Part shown: positions 8,465-18,411 of the stretch, piece after piece
Numbering within the stretch: the stretch's first letter is position 1
Layout of the letters: each line of letters opens with the position of its first letter
Assembly: GCF_016862955.1 (NCBI RefSeq)
Contig: NZ_BONY01000082.1
Location: forward strand, 1 to 41,009
DNA from: Rhizocola hellebori
GTDB lineage: Bacteria > Actinomycetota > Actinomycetes > Mycobacteriales > Micromonosporaceae
DNA length: 41,009 nt
Direction: 5' to 3'
The notes under the pieces: generated by a model
Told to the model about the DNA's origin: nothing
Databases searched by the model: none
Seen by the model: only the letters and a program-made list of their open reading frames with translations
Position numbers and translations under genes: made by a program

Positions 8465-8718
8465 CGCGAGAACCTGTCGCTCGCCTCGTAGTTGTCGGCC
8501 GAGGCGACCAGCGCCTGACCCGCGTCACCCACCGAGGGGGTGAGGGCGGTGTGATCGGCAAGCCACTGCTTGGTGCGCCTATCCAGCGCCACGGATGCCG
8601 AGAATCCAGCCGGACCCGAGCCCAGCGCGGCGATCGGCTCGGCCATCTCGGTGGCTATGTCCATGACCAGCCGGCCTTGCTTGCGAAGCTCCGCGGGATC
8701 GACGTGCCATCCGTTCAT
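8461..8718 (-). CDS. EspC-like ESX (type VII) secretion-associated small protein
   Basis: 85 residues starting at ATG 8718 (Met-Asn-Gly-Trp-His-Val-Asp-Pro). The pattern, a VDP-type opening, two helices, a central Gly/Pro turn and a second helix ending in a Tyr-Glu-Ala/Asp-Arg-Phe tail, fits the ESX-1 secretion-associated (EspC-like) family. In such systems small helical proteins partner a larger WXG protein, which agrees with the 4-base overlap with the next gene. No ESX secretion machinery (EccC, EccD, mycosin) lies in the window, so the apparatus must be elsewhere. A 16-bp palindrome and a possible TACATT -10 element lie upstream. Confidence 0.65.
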   Translation of the reverse strand: MNGWHVDPAELRKQGRLVMDIATEMAEPIAALGSGPAGFSASVALDRRTKQWLADHTALTPSVGDAGQALVASADNYEASDRFSR

Positions 8719-8750
8719 GCCCGCCAATGTACCGGCCCGGGCCAAGGCTG

Positions 8751-8766
8751 CCGATCGCGCGATCGG
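8751..8766. promoter_or_regulatory. Perfect palindrome CCGATCGCGCGATCGG upstream of the ESX-associated operon
   Basis: A 16-bp perfect palindrome lies 33 bases before the start of the small EspC-like gene. On the minus strand it is followed by TACATT (complement of 8726-8731), a possible -10, so the palindrome would cover the -35 region. It is a candidate operator; the binding protein is unknown. Confidence 0.35.
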
Positions 8767-8781
8767 GTGGGGCCAACCGGT

Positions 8782-8814
8782 CAAGCGCCCGGCGGACCGG
8801 CCGCCGGGCGCTTG
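8782..8814 (-). terminator. Strong hairpin after the S8 protease gene
   Basis: Fourteen perfect pairs (CAAGCGCCCGGCGG, 8782-8795, with 8801-8814) enclose a 5-base loop, 11 bases beyond the stop of the S8 peptidase gene. There is no T-run, as is common for terminators in GC-rich actinobacteria. Confidence 0.7.
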
Positions 8815-8825
8815 GGCGAGGTGGA

Positions 8826-11800
8826 TCAGCCGTAGGCGCGGATGATGGTTTGCTCGATCGCGCTTCCGGCGGCCCCGTCGGCCTTCACCTTCAGCGACAC
8901 CGCCTGCCCCGCGGCGGGGCGGGGAAGCTGTGCGCTGAACCTTTCCGGGCCGTCCCGGCGCACGGTGACCGTTTGCCAGGTCACCCCGTCATCCAGCGAG
9001 ACCGACAGGGCGAAGGACGCGATGCGTTGCGGCGACACACCATGCGCCTGCCTGACGGTGAACGACGACCGGCCGTCGACAGGATGGTTGGCCTGATCCA
9101 GGGCCAGGGCGTAATCGACCGACAGCAGCGCCAGCGGCGCATCGTCGGTGCCCTTGGGGGCCGCGGAACGGAACGTCCACGCCGTGGTGACCCGGGTGGA
9201 AACCGGCAGCGTGGCACCGGCGTCCAGGTCATAGGTCAACCGGTAGGTGCCCGCCGCGGCGGGAATCGTGAACTGGCCGGCCGATCCGGCGAACTCGCCG
9301 AGGAGCTGGCCGTCGCGGTGCAGGGTCAGGCTCTGGGTGACCTTGCCCAGACCGCCGCAGTTGAAGCGCTGGTGCTGATCGGCGAGATTGACCAGCTCGA
9401 CCCGCAATTGTTCACGGGTGCGCCGGATCGGATAGGGCACGCATCCGCTGGTCGACTCGGAGGGGTCGTCGTACCAGTCGGAGTGCAATGGCTGGCGAAT
9501 CCAGACCTTCTCCTGGCGGCTTCCCGGCGCATAGGTGTGCCTCGCTTCGATCGCGCCCACCGCGTAACTGACTCCGGTGTCGTAGAACGCCTCGTCGACG
9601 TACCGGTAGCCGGGGGAGAGGTAATCGATGCGGGTGGGGGGCAGGTTGCCGGTGTCCTCTTCGAGAACGAAGACGCCCGAAGGGCTTACCCCATAACGTT
9701 TGTGGTAGGTCTGGCTGCCCTGTTTGTCCAGCCGGTGGAACCGCTGATCGATACGCGACAGCTTCGCCTGCTCGGCCCGGCTGAGGGTGAACGAAAGGTT
9801 GCCCGGGATCACGTTGCCGTACCCCTGAATGAGGTCGTAGACGAAGGGGCTGGGCTGGTCGCCGGGGGCGAGCAAACTGAACGAGGCGAACAGATCGAAC
9901 TTGCCCACGCTCACACCCTGAACCGGGCCGGCGAAGACGCTGTCCCGCGCCGCGTCGGCGCCCCACGCGTAGGCCCATTCCCACCACATCCAGCCGCGCC
10001 GCGCGGTCTGCTCGGTGGTGAGCCCAACCTGGTTGGCGACCGTATCGACACCCTCGACGGCCCCCTTGACCGGCTTGGCGTTGGCCGCATCGAGCAAGAG
10101 AGCGGTGTCGGTGGTGACCACCACGTCGGGGTCACCGACGATCGCCGCCGCGCCCGTACTGAAATCGATAAACGACGAGATCACGCTGTACCGCCCGGCG
10201 GGAACCCGCATCACGACCGGTCCCTCCCACGGGTCCACGTTGGTGCCGTCGTCGAACAGCGCCGGGTCGTCGAGGTTGACGATATGGGCCCAGGCGCTCA
10301 TGTCGTAGCTCGAGGTCGAGCCGGGCAGTGGGGTGGCCGACAGCGTCAGGTCGACGGTCGGCGGCTCGATGAAGAAGGTCACCGGGGTGGTGGAAACCAG
10401 CGCCCCCCGCGAAGTACGGGCCGTGACCACGGCCGTGAAAGAGCCGAAGCGATCGGCGAAGCGGGCCCGATCGACCTTCAGCGTCCTGCCGTCAAAACTC
10501 ACCGAGCCGGCCGGCGCCGGGCTGCCGCCACGATCGGTCGCGGTGACCTCGAAGCGAAGCCGGCCGCCGGTGTCGTTCCAGCTCAGATCCGTTTGAGCGG
10601 TACCGGTCTGGGGATGGGGCAGCACGCCCAGATGCACGATCGGCTGCGCGCTGGTGGCCCCGGTCAGAGCCCGCGCCACGTTGAGCCGGCCCGCTCCGGT
10701 GACGTAGGTGTCGGCACCGGGCAACGGGTCGACCGCGCCCACCAAAGCGCTTTTGAGCTGTGCCGGAGTCCAATCTGGATGGCGTTGCGAGAGAATCGCC
10801 GCACCGGCGGCCGCATGCGGTGCCGCCATCGACGTGCCGGACAGCGACGTGTAGCGGGAGTCGATGATCCGGCCCAGTCCCGTGCCCGCGGCGCGGGCCG
10901 CGACGACCTCCACGCCGGGCGCGACGAGCTCCGGCTTGGCCGCACGCGTGTTGATCAGCGGCCCGCGACTGGAGAACCACGCCACCTGGTCGTCGAAATC
11001 GACCGCGCCGACCGTCAGCGCGTCCGCCGCGGCGGCCGGAGAGGTGATGTAGTTGTCGACGCCCTCGTTGCCCGCCGCGATGACGAAAAGCGTGCCGTGC
11101 TGGGCGGTCAGCGCGTTGACCGCCATCGACATGGGATCGGTGCCGTCGCTGGGTTCCCACCCGCCGAGGCTCATGTTGATCACCTTGGCACGGGTGGCTG
11201 CCCACTCCATCCCAGCGATGATCTGCGATTCCGAGCCGAACCCGTCATCGTCGAGAACCTTGCCCACCACCAGTTGCGCACCGGGCGCCACGCCACGGCG
11301 CTCACCCGAGGCAGCGGCGCCGGTTCCGGCGATGATCGCGGCCACATGGGTGCCATGTCCGTGGCCGTCGGCCGCTGTGCCGCCCTCGACGGTGAAGTCG
11401 GCCCGCTCGGCGACCTGCCCGGCCAGGTCGGGGTGGGAGAAGTCGGCGCCGGTGTCGAGCACGGCGACCTTGACCCCGCTCCCGGTGAAGCCGTCCGCCC
11501 AGGCTTGCGGGGCGCTCACCTGCGGAAGGTTGGGATCCAGCTTGCCTTGCCAGGCGGTCGCCCTAACCCGCCGATCCAGCCGCACCAGCGGGCCTGCTTC
11601 CTTGCCGGCCGGCTTGGCCGAACGCTGTGCCCGCAAGCTGTTCAGAAAGTCCAGCCCGCTTCCCTTGGCCTGCTTGACGGCCACCGCGCCGATGCTGGGC
11701 AGCGCCTTGGCCGCCGAACGCGCGAGGGGAACGGCGCCGCCGCGCACGATCAGCGGAAACTCCTTGGTGCTCGCGTCGTCGTAGCCTTCTTCGATCAGTG

Positions 11801-12152
11801 TGGTCACGTCAAAAAGCGCCTCGTCGAGCACCGAGCCGAGCAGCGGGGCCACCTCCGCGGGCACCACCCGGGCATGGCCACGGGTGTCGCAGCTGCGCAG
11901 CTGAACCCCACTGGGTTTGGCAGGCTTCACCGAAACCTGCGGACAGCCCGACGCTGCGGTCACGACGGTCACCACATCGCCGGTCAGCAGCGTCACCGTG
12001 TACCGCTTGCCGGCCGGCAACGCCCCGCTGGAAACTGTGTTCGCCTCGGTGCCCTGCGCTTCCTGGTGGCCGAGCCCGTACACCGGCAGGGCCGTCAGCA
12101 CGACAGCCAACCCGAGCAGCAGGAAGCGATGACGTTTCGATTTGCTCATCAT
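8826..12152 (-). CDS. Exported S8 (subtilisin-like) serine peptidase, large multidomain
   Basis: 1108 residues. A signal peptide covers residues 1-33 (Lys-Arg-His-Arg then a Leu/Val core). Residues 35-200 form a propeptide-like region. The catalytic domain (about 205-480) shows all three S8 motifs: Asp233 (VAVLDTGADFSHPDL), His266 (GHGHGTHVA) and Ser441 (SGTSMAAPHAA), with oxyanion Asn362 (AAGNEG). The remaining 600 residues look like beta-sandwich repeats, as in large actinobacterial S8 proteins, and probably aid substrate or surface interactions. Secreted general proteolysis is the likely role. ATG 12152 or 12149 could be the start. A strong terminator hairpin follows the stop. Two further exported serine proteases of other families lie within 5 kb, each with its own upstream gap. 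Confidence 0.92.
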   Translation of the reverse strand: MMSKSKRHRFLLLGLAVVLTALPVYGLGHQEAQGTEANTVSSGALPAGKRYTVTLLTGDVVTVVTAASGCPQVSVKPAKPSGVQLRSCDTRGHARVVPAEVAPLLGSVLDEALFDVTTLIEEGYDDASTKEFPLIVRGGAVPLARSAAKALPSIGAVAVKQAKGSGLDFLNSLRAQRSAKPAGKEAGPLVRLDRRVRATAWQGKLDPNLPQVSAPQAWADGFTGSGVKVAVLDTGADFSHPDLAGQVAERADFTVEGGTAADGHGHGTHVAAIIAGTGAAASGERRGVAPGAQLVVGKVLDDDGFGSESQIIAGMEWAATRAKVINMSLGGWEPSDGTDPMSMAVNALTAQHGTLFVIAAGNEGVDNYITSPAAAADALTVGAVDFDDQVAWFSSRGPLINTRAAKPELVAPGVEVVAARAAGTGLGRIIDSRYTSLSGTSMAAPHAAAGAAILSQRHPDWTPAQLKSALVGAVDPLPGADTYVTGAGRLNVARALTGATSAQPIVHLGVLPHPQTGTAQTDLSWNDTGGRLRFEVTATDRGGSPAPAGSVSFDGRTLKVDRARFADRFGSFTAVVTARTSRGALVSTTPVTFFIEPPTVDLTLSATPLPGSTSSYDMSAWAHIVNLDDPALFDDGTNVDPWEGPVVMRVPAGRYSVISSFIDFSTGAAAIVGDPDVVVTTDTALLLDAANAKPVKGAVEGVDTVANQVGLTTEQTARRGWMWWEWAYAWGADAARDSVFAGPVQGVSVGKFDLFASFSLLAPGDQPSPFVYDLIQGYGNVIPGNLSFTLSRAEQAKLSRIDQRFHRLDKQGSQTYHKRYGVSPSGVFVLEEDTGNLPPTRIDYLSPGYRYVDEAFYDTGVSYAVGAIEARHTYAPGSRQEKVWIRQPLHSDWYDDPSESTSGCVPYPIRRTREQLRVELVNLADQHQRFNCGGLGKVTQSLTLHRDGQLLGEFAGSAGQFTIPAAAGTYRLTYDLDAGATLPVSTRVTTAWTFRSAAPKGTDDAPLALLSVDYALALDQANHPVDGRSSFTVRQAHGVSPQRIASFALSVSLDDGVTWQTVTVRRDGPERFSAQLPRPAAGQAVSLKVKADGAAGSAIEQTIIRAYG

Positions 12153-12281
12153 GACCGGCGACCCTAGCCACGCGGCGGCGTCTGATGTGCCCGCAAAAAT
12201 CGTATGGGTGAATCTACAACCGTGACGGTCTCAATTTCGTGTTAGAGCTATGAGGGGAGAAGTGCGGCATAGATCAGGGCA

Positions 12282-12308
12282 TGAGCCCTGGTTGGTGGCC
12301 AGGGCTCA
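12282..12308 (-). terminator. Hairpin terminator after the V8-like protease gene
   Basis: TGAGCCCTGG (12282-12291) pairs perfectly with CCAGGGCTCA (12299-12308) across a 7-base loop, 18 bases beyond the stop of the protease gene at 12327. The rest of the gap to 12152 (12153-12281) is relatively AT-rich and probably carries the S8 gene promoter. I could not assign -35/-10 boxes with confidence. Confidence 0.7.
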
Positions 12309-12326
12309 CGTGGAGAATCGAAGCCG

Positions 12327-13328
12327 CTACGCCGGGGAAAGGCTCTCCGCGTAGTCGAAGAGGCTCTTGATGTCGTTGTCGAAGTAGGGGCCGTCGAACT
12401 GGCCGTTGCCCGGGTTGTCTCCGTGACTGACCACGCTGTTGATGTAGCCGATGCCGTTCTGGTCGTTGTAGTCCTGCAGCCAGGGTCCGCCGCTGGCGCC
12501 CCAGGTCATGCCGCACCACATGCGGATCTGCTGGCCGCCCGCCCACCAGGTGCCACTTTGGCAGTACTGCTGGCTTTCGCCGCCGCCCAGATTCTGCGGA
12601 TAGCCAAGGGCGGTGATCAGGGCGACGTTGTAGCCCCAGTTCCAGCGCAAGCCGTTGCCGCCGACCGTGTCGACGACCTTCAGGCCCCAGTAGCCGCCGT
12701 TGAACATGATGGCGATGCCCATGTCCTCGTCCTGGCTGCTGCTGTTGATCCAGGCCGTGCGGGCCGTAAGCAGGGAAGCCGTGAAGGTGCCGAAGGGAAT
12801 CGACCCGTTGCGGTAACGCGGAACGAACACCCAGTTGCTGAACCAGCCGCCGCCCGCGCCGCTGTGTACACAGTGACCTGCGGTCATGACCAGCCGGCGC
12901 TTGCCACTGTTGACGGTGCTGGCTGAGCATCCGGACGGTTGACCATTGGGGAGGGTGAAGTAAACCTTGCCGACGGTCTGTGATTCGTTGAGCTGAATGC
13001 CGAAGTCATTGGTGCCGGCCAGGGACGGCAGCGCGGGCGGGATCGCGCCGGGGCGCCCGTTGGGCTTCGGCGTAGGGCCTGTCGAGCTGGGGGTGCTGGT
13101 GGACTTCGGAAGGTCGAGGTCCACTGCGGACGCCATGCGCTCTGGCGTCCAAAAAGCAGCTACCTCCTTGGCGACGGTCTCGTTGTTGACCGCGCGCCCG
13201 TCGCTGGTACGGGCGACGGAGGTGCTGTTGCCGGCATCGGTGCCGCCGGCGAGCGCGCTGCCCGCCAGGCCCAGCGAGCCGGCGAGGGTGGCCGCGACAA
13301 TAGCCGCGGCAAGTGCTGGCTTTCTCAT
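12327..13328 (-). CDS. Exported V8/glutamyl-endopeptidase-like serine protease
   Basis: 333 residues. A signal peptide (about 1-28, ending Gly-Ser-Ala-Leu-Ala) and a propeptide with a Ser/Thr/Pro stretch (about 75-105) precede a chymotrypsin-fold domain. The catalytic triad is visible: His152 (MTAGHCVHS), Asp202 (DEDMGIAIM) and Ser279 (WGASGGPW), with cysteines near 134/153 and 256/272 for two likely disulfides. The short Asp-Glu-Asp motif and Gly-Ala-Ser-Gly-Gly-Pro-Trp are typical of actinobacterial trypsin-like/V8-like secreted peptidases rather than the S. griseus trypsin group. Its exact cleavage preference is not deducible. ATG 13328 has GGAG 8 bases upstream. A hairpin terminator follows the stop. 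Confidence 0.88.
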   Translation of the reverse strand: MRKPALAAAIVAATLAGSLGLAGSALAGGTDAGNSTSVARTSDGRAVNNETVAKEVAAFWTPERMASAVDLDLPKSTSTPSSTGPTPKPNGRPGAIPPALPSLAGTNDFGIQLNESQTVGKVYFTLPNGQPSGCSASTVNSGKRRLVMTAGHCVHSGAGGGWFSNWVFVPRYRNGSIPFGTFTASLLTARTAWINSSSQDEDMGIAIMFNGGYWGLKVVDTVGGNGLRWNWGYNVALITALGYPQNLGGGESQQYCQSGTWWAGGQQIRMWCGMTWGASGGPWLQDYNDQNGIGYINSVVSHGDNPGNGQFDGPYFDNDIKSLFDYAESLSPA

Positions 13329-13423
13329 GGGAATTTCTCCATCCCTTGGTGCGATTGGGAAATCCCATGGTGGTACGGCGACCTGCGCGCCTACCTTGCG
13401 CCAACCTTGCGGCGGCAGGGCCG

Positions 13424-13954
13424 CTACAGGGGCGGCTCCGCGCCCGTTTGCTCGGCCGCCATGTACTCGGCGTACCAGTCTGGCCAGTTGTCGTCGTGCT
13501 GCCCGGTGCGCTTTTCGTGTTCGCCGTGGGCGGCTGCCGCGCGGCGCATCGCGTTTGCCAAATCGTTCACGGTCGCGAATGTGGTCTCGCTGGCCTCGAT
13601 CCGGCCGGGCAACCGCGTCGTGATCTCCTGCAGTAGCCAGCCGTTGCCATCCGGATCGCTGAACGTGGCAAAGGAGCCATAGCTGGCGCGGTCCGCGGCC
13701 GGCCCGTCGACGCGACCGCCTGTGCCAGGCTGAAACTGTGCACCCGGCTGCCCGGCGTGGAACACCTCACTGATCTGCACACCGCTGGCGGCCAGCTCAG
13801 CGCGCGCAGCCTCGATGTCCGAGACGACCAGGTACAGGCCTTGGGCGGAACCGGGCGCCGCCGAGGTGATGGTGGTGCCGAACCTGACTCTTGTTGGCCG
13901 CTGCGCGGGCGGGCTAATAAAGTTGCGGGCCGAACGGGCCGGCCGATCTGTCAT
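13424..13954 (-). pseudogene. VOC (glyoxalase-like) protein lacking its N-terminal half
   Basis: The readable frame contains only the second beta-alpha-beta-beta-beta part of a VOC domain. It enters at Val-Arg-Phe-Gly-Thr-Thr...Ala-Ala-Pro-Gly-Ser, continues through Leu-Val-Val-Ser-Asp-Ile-Glu-Ala-Ala-Arg-Ala-Glu-Leu and Phe-Ser-Asp-Pro-Asp-Gly-Asn-Gly-Trp, and ends with the His-Gly-Glu-His-Glu-Lys-Arg-Thr-Gly tail common in this family. Relatives begin about 55-60 residues earlier with a Asp-x-x-Arg-Ala-x-x-Phe-Tyr segment, absent here. Homology stops at the 3' end of the YidB-like gene (13914), so the 5' part seems lost at that junction. ATG 13954 would give about 176 residues, overlapping the YidB-like gene by 41 bases in another frame. 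A functional half-domain protein is possible but less likely. Confidence 0.6.
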
Positions 13955-14354
13955 CGGCCTCCACCGCCTCGCTGAGGTGCCGGCCGAGTTCGCTTGCCGC
14001 CAGGACCTGACCGCCGGGGCTAACCGCGTCGACCAGATCGGGCAACACCTCCGCGAGCTGCCAGGCGACCTCGTCCGGGCTGCTCTTCGCGTAAACAGCC
14101 AGATCATCGAGGACATCCGCGCCGAACGCGGCCCTCACCTGGGCAACCGTCATGGGCAGGTTGGCCACGTCATCTGATAGCCAGCTGCTGTACTGATCGG
14201 GCTCTGACGTTCCGGCAAGGTGCAGCACCACCTCGCGCAGGCGTGGCGCACCCGCCGCCGGCCCTTCCGCATGGGTGTGGGCCAAACCGAAGACCACCAC
14301 CCTGACTTCGGGATCGTCCAGGAGCCGGGACAGTTTGCCGCTGACATCGGTCAT
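13914..14354 (-). CDS. YidB-like (DUF937) family protein
   Basis: 146 residues from ATG 14354. The C-terminal 90 residues match the YidB/DUF937 pattern: Asp-Gln-Tyr-x-Ser-Trp-Leu (compare DQVxSWV), Pro-Met-Thr-Val-Ala-Gln-Val-Arg-Ala-Ala-Phe-Gly with Leu-Asp-Asp-Leu-Ala, then Ser-Pro-Asp-Glu-Val-Ala-Trp-Gln-Leu-Ala-Glu-Val-Leu-Pro and Val-Asp-Ala-Val-Ser-Pro-Gly-Gly. The N-terminal part (Lys-Leu-Ser-Arg-Leu-Leu-Asp-Asp-Pro-Glu) is less typical. The family's biochemical role is poorly known. The protein is cytoplasmic by appearance (no signal or membrane segment). It is divergent from the UBP zinc-finger gene. Its end overlaps the truncated VOC frame, and its last 20 residues may derive from the rearrangement. 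Confidence 0.65.
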   Translation of the reverse strand: MTDVSGKLSRLLDDPEVRVVVFGLAHTHAEGPAAGAPRLREVVLHLAGTSEPDQYSSWLSDDVANLPMTVAQVRAAFGADVLDDLAVYAKSSPDEVAWQLAEVLPDLVDAVSPGGQVLAASELGRHLSEAVEADDRSAGPFGPQLY

Positions 14355-14526
14355 GCTCGCGTTCCATCCACTTTTGCGCGGACCGTCGACTCGCGCAGAT
14401 CGCCCACCGCCAAAGGTACCGCCGCACCCGCTGCGCGCCCGCCAGGTCGGCGAAATCCGCCTACCGCACAAGAGGGCGGGCTGGCGGTAGTAGGCTGGCC
14501 ATGACACCCAACTCTTGGCGTGGGGA

Positions 14527-14874
14527 ATGATGGCAGCAACCGACATTGACACGTCCGTGCCGCCCAGCGGCCCTGGCTGCGTTGAGTGTGAGCAGGCCGG
14601 CGGCTGGTGGCTTCACTTGCGCAGGTGCGCCGCGTGCGGGCATGTGGGTTGTTGCGACACCTCGCCTTCCCAGCACGCCACCGCACATTGGCGCGCCACC
14701 GGGCATTCACTGATCCGCTCGTACGAGCCCGGTGAGGACTGGTTCTGGGACTACCAATCCGAGCAGATGTCGGCCGGTCCCCGGCTGGCGTCGCCTGATC
14801 ATCATCCCGTGGCGCAGGGTGTGCCCGGTCCAGCTGGCCGTGTGCCGGCCGACTGGCAAGATCATCTTCATTGA
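14527..14874 (+). CDS. UBP-type zinc finger domain protein
   Basis: About 115 residues; ATG 14527 or 14530, with GGGGA just before. The Zf-UBP pattern is clear: Cys-Val-Glu-Cys, then Trp-Leu-His-Leu-Arg-Arg-Cys-Ala-Ala-Cys-Gly-His-Val-Gly-Cys-Cys, Ser-Gln-His-Ala-Thr-Ala-His-Trp and a final Gly-His-Ser-Leu. Together these give the Cys/His ligands for zinc. The downstream Pro-Gly-Glu-Asp-Trp-Phe-Trp-Asp-Tyr is also family-typical. In bacteria such stand-alone fingers are common in actinomycetes, without ubiquitin, and their partner is unknown. A strong bidirectional hairpin follows the stop. Confidence 0.82.
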   Translation: MMAATDIDTSVPPSGPGCVECEQAGGWWLHLRRCAACGHVGCCDTSPSQHATAHWRATGHSLIRSYEPGEDWFWDYQSEQMSAGPRLASPDHHPVAQGVPGPAGRVPADWQDHLH

Positions 14875-14882
14875 CGTAGGTT

Positions 14883-14908
14883 GGCCCCGCCCGGATGTGG
14901 GCGGGGCC
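14883..14908. terminator. Bidirectional hairpin terminator between convergent genes
   Basis: GGCCCCGCCC (14883-14892) pairs perfectly with GGGCGGGGCC (14899-14908) around a 6-base loop; GGTTAGTTT follows on the plus strand. It lies 8 bases after the UBP zinc-finger stop and 16 bases beyond the stop of the convergent trypsin-like gene, so it probably serves both. Confidence 0.75.
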
Positions 14909-14924
14909 GGTTAGTTTGCGGTTA

Positions 14925-16745
<1,821 letters not shown>

Positions 16746-16885
16746 TCACCGGGCTGGGAGGAACGTAAGCGAGCGCAACGGCGAGCAGCAATATGGAAAT
16801 ACTTGACTCAATGCGGTGCCTGCGCGTTCGCCTCACGGTCGGGAATCGGTCGCCGAAATCTGTATCAGAACGCCTTCCGCCCGCC

Positions 16886-18409
16886 TCACACGGACGCTTT
16901 CTCGCTTCTGGACAAGGTCACTACCCGATCGAGCCAGCTGTCGAGGTCTTCATCACCATGGTGTACGACGATGAGGCCGCGCCCTTGGGTGCGCGTTTCC
17001 AGCGCCCGCAGCACCTTGCGCCTTCCGTCCGCGTCGAGGTTCGCGAACGGCTCGTCGACAAGGTAGACGTCGGCGTCTTCACAGAGCAGCGCGGCGATTC
17101 CGGCCTTCTGCCGCTGGCCCGATGACAGCTCCGACGGCAGCTGGCCGGCCAGACCGCCGAGCCCCATCGCCTCGCGCAGCTTTTCGTCGCCGACCAGCTT
17201 GTGCACCGGCAACGGGGGCAGCTCGACCGGGGCTGTCAGACACGCGACCCGTGGCGGCAACGTGACCAGGCCGGTGTCGGGCGCGAGGGTACCGGAGATG
17301 ATGCGCAGCAACGTCGTCTTGCCGCATCCGTTGGGCCCACGTAGCAGTACATGTTCGCCGGAGCGAAGCTCGAAATCGTCGATCTCGATGGTCGTGCCGT
17401 CGCTGTAGGTGACCCGCACCCCGTGCACCGCGACCATGGCTCCCGTGTCGTGGTAAGGCCTCGGGTGCGCGTGGCGCAGCACGCCGATTCGGCGCAGCAC
17501 GGCGGAGCTTCGGCGAAGCTGGGGAATGAGGTTGATGACGGCGACGATTCCCGTGACCGCCCGCCACAGCGAGTTCACGAAGGCGAGGAAGCCGCCGAAC
17601 GACATGCGGCCGGCGAAAACAAAAATGGCGCCGACGATCAGGGATGAGGTGTCGCACAGGTTCATGATGAGGTCACTGAGTTTGCGCTGCTTCAATTGCA
17701 GCCGATAGTTGTCCAGCCCGATGCCCAGGAATCGCCCCAGCGCGTTGGCATTCACCGCTCGAGCGCCGGGCCGCAGCAACGGCATCCCGCGGATGGCGCG
17801 AAACGACTCCAGGGTCCGGGTCAGCTTGTTGATGTAGAACGCCTCGGCCTCGCGTTCCGGGTCGGTGTTCTCCTCGATCCGCTTGGCGAGGCGGTTGCTG
17901 ATGAACACCAGCGGCGGGACGACGAGCAGCAGGATGAGGCTGGCCTGCCACGACAGGTACAGCAGCACGCCGACGAAAGCGACCGAACCAGTGGCCTGTT
18001 TGGCGATGCGCACAGCGATGTCGATGGCGGGCAGCACACCCTGATGCACGTCATGGTGAATCCGGCTGACGTAGGAGGCATTACCGGCCTCCGAGATCCG
18101 CCGGCCGTCCTGGTCGAGGGTGCGGTCGAGTAGCTCCATCTCCAGGGACAGCACGAACGTGTTCTCAAACCGCTTGCGCCACCACGATATCCAGTAGGAC
18201 CCAAAGTTGATGATGAGACCTAGCACCAGGTACGCCAAGCCGAGCAGAAGGAATCTCGCGAAGTTGCCGGCCAGGATGGCCTCGTCGAAGATCTCCTTGA
18301 GCAGCAACGGGTGCAGCACGCCTTCGCCACCGCTGAGCGTGGCCTCAAGGGCGACTATCGCCACGACCTGGGGCCGATGCCCTTGCAGGGTACGCCACAG
18401 CTCCTTCAC
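16886..18409 (-). CDS. ABC half-transporter of the lanthipeptide operon (LanT-like, no peptidase domain)
   Basis: 507 residues starting at GTG 18409, two bases after the LanKC stop, so co-transcribed. The N-terminal 300 residues form an ABC exporter membrane domain with six hydrophobic segments. The compact nucleotide-binding domain has Walker A GPNGCGKTT (358-366), signature LSSGQ (428-432), Walker B with catalytic Glu453 (VYLVDEP) and a switch His (VVHHGDE, 483-484). The Q-loop region (388-396, Val-Ala-Cys-Leu-Thr-Ala-Pro-Val-Glu) lacks the usual Gln, which is unusual. No N-terminal C39 peptidase is present, so it would export without cutting the leader. SapB-type loci usually encode two such proteins; here there is one, so it probably acts as a homodimer. 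Role as lanthipeptide exporter is inferred from context. Confidence 0.82.
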   Translation of the reverse strand: MKELWRTLQGHRPQVVAIVALEATLSGGEGVLHPLLLKEIFDEAILAGNFARFLLLGLAYLVLGLIINFGSYWISWWRKRFENTFVLSLEMELLDRTLDQDGRRISEAGNASYVSRIHHDVHQGVLPAIDIAVRIAKQATGSVAFVGVLLYLSWQASLILLLVVPPLVFISNRLAKRIEENTDPEREAEAFYINKLTRTLESFRAIRGMPLLRPGARAVNANALGRFLGIGLDNYRLQLKQRKLSDLIMNLCDTSSLIVGAIFVFAGRMSFGGFLAFVNSLWRAVTGIVAVINLIPQLRRSSAVLRRIGVLRHAHPRPYHDTGAMVAVHGVRVTYSDGTTIEIDDFELRSGEHVLLRGPNGCGKTTLLRIISGTLAPDTGLVTLPPRVACLTAPVELPPLPVHKLVGDEKLREAMGLGGLAGQLPSELSSGQRQKAGIAALLCEDADVYLVDEPFANLDADGRRKVLRALETRTQGRGLIVVHHGDEDLDSWLDRVVTLSRSEKASV

Positions 18410-18411
18410 CG

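Noticed and set aside
8727-12167. Very long open frame on the plus strand opposite the S8 protease (over 1100 codons)
   Set aside because: It is a shadow of GC-rich codons in the opposite frame. It has low-complexity Arg/Gly/Asp-rich translation and no domain, while the minus strand shows a complete signal peptide and catalytic triad.
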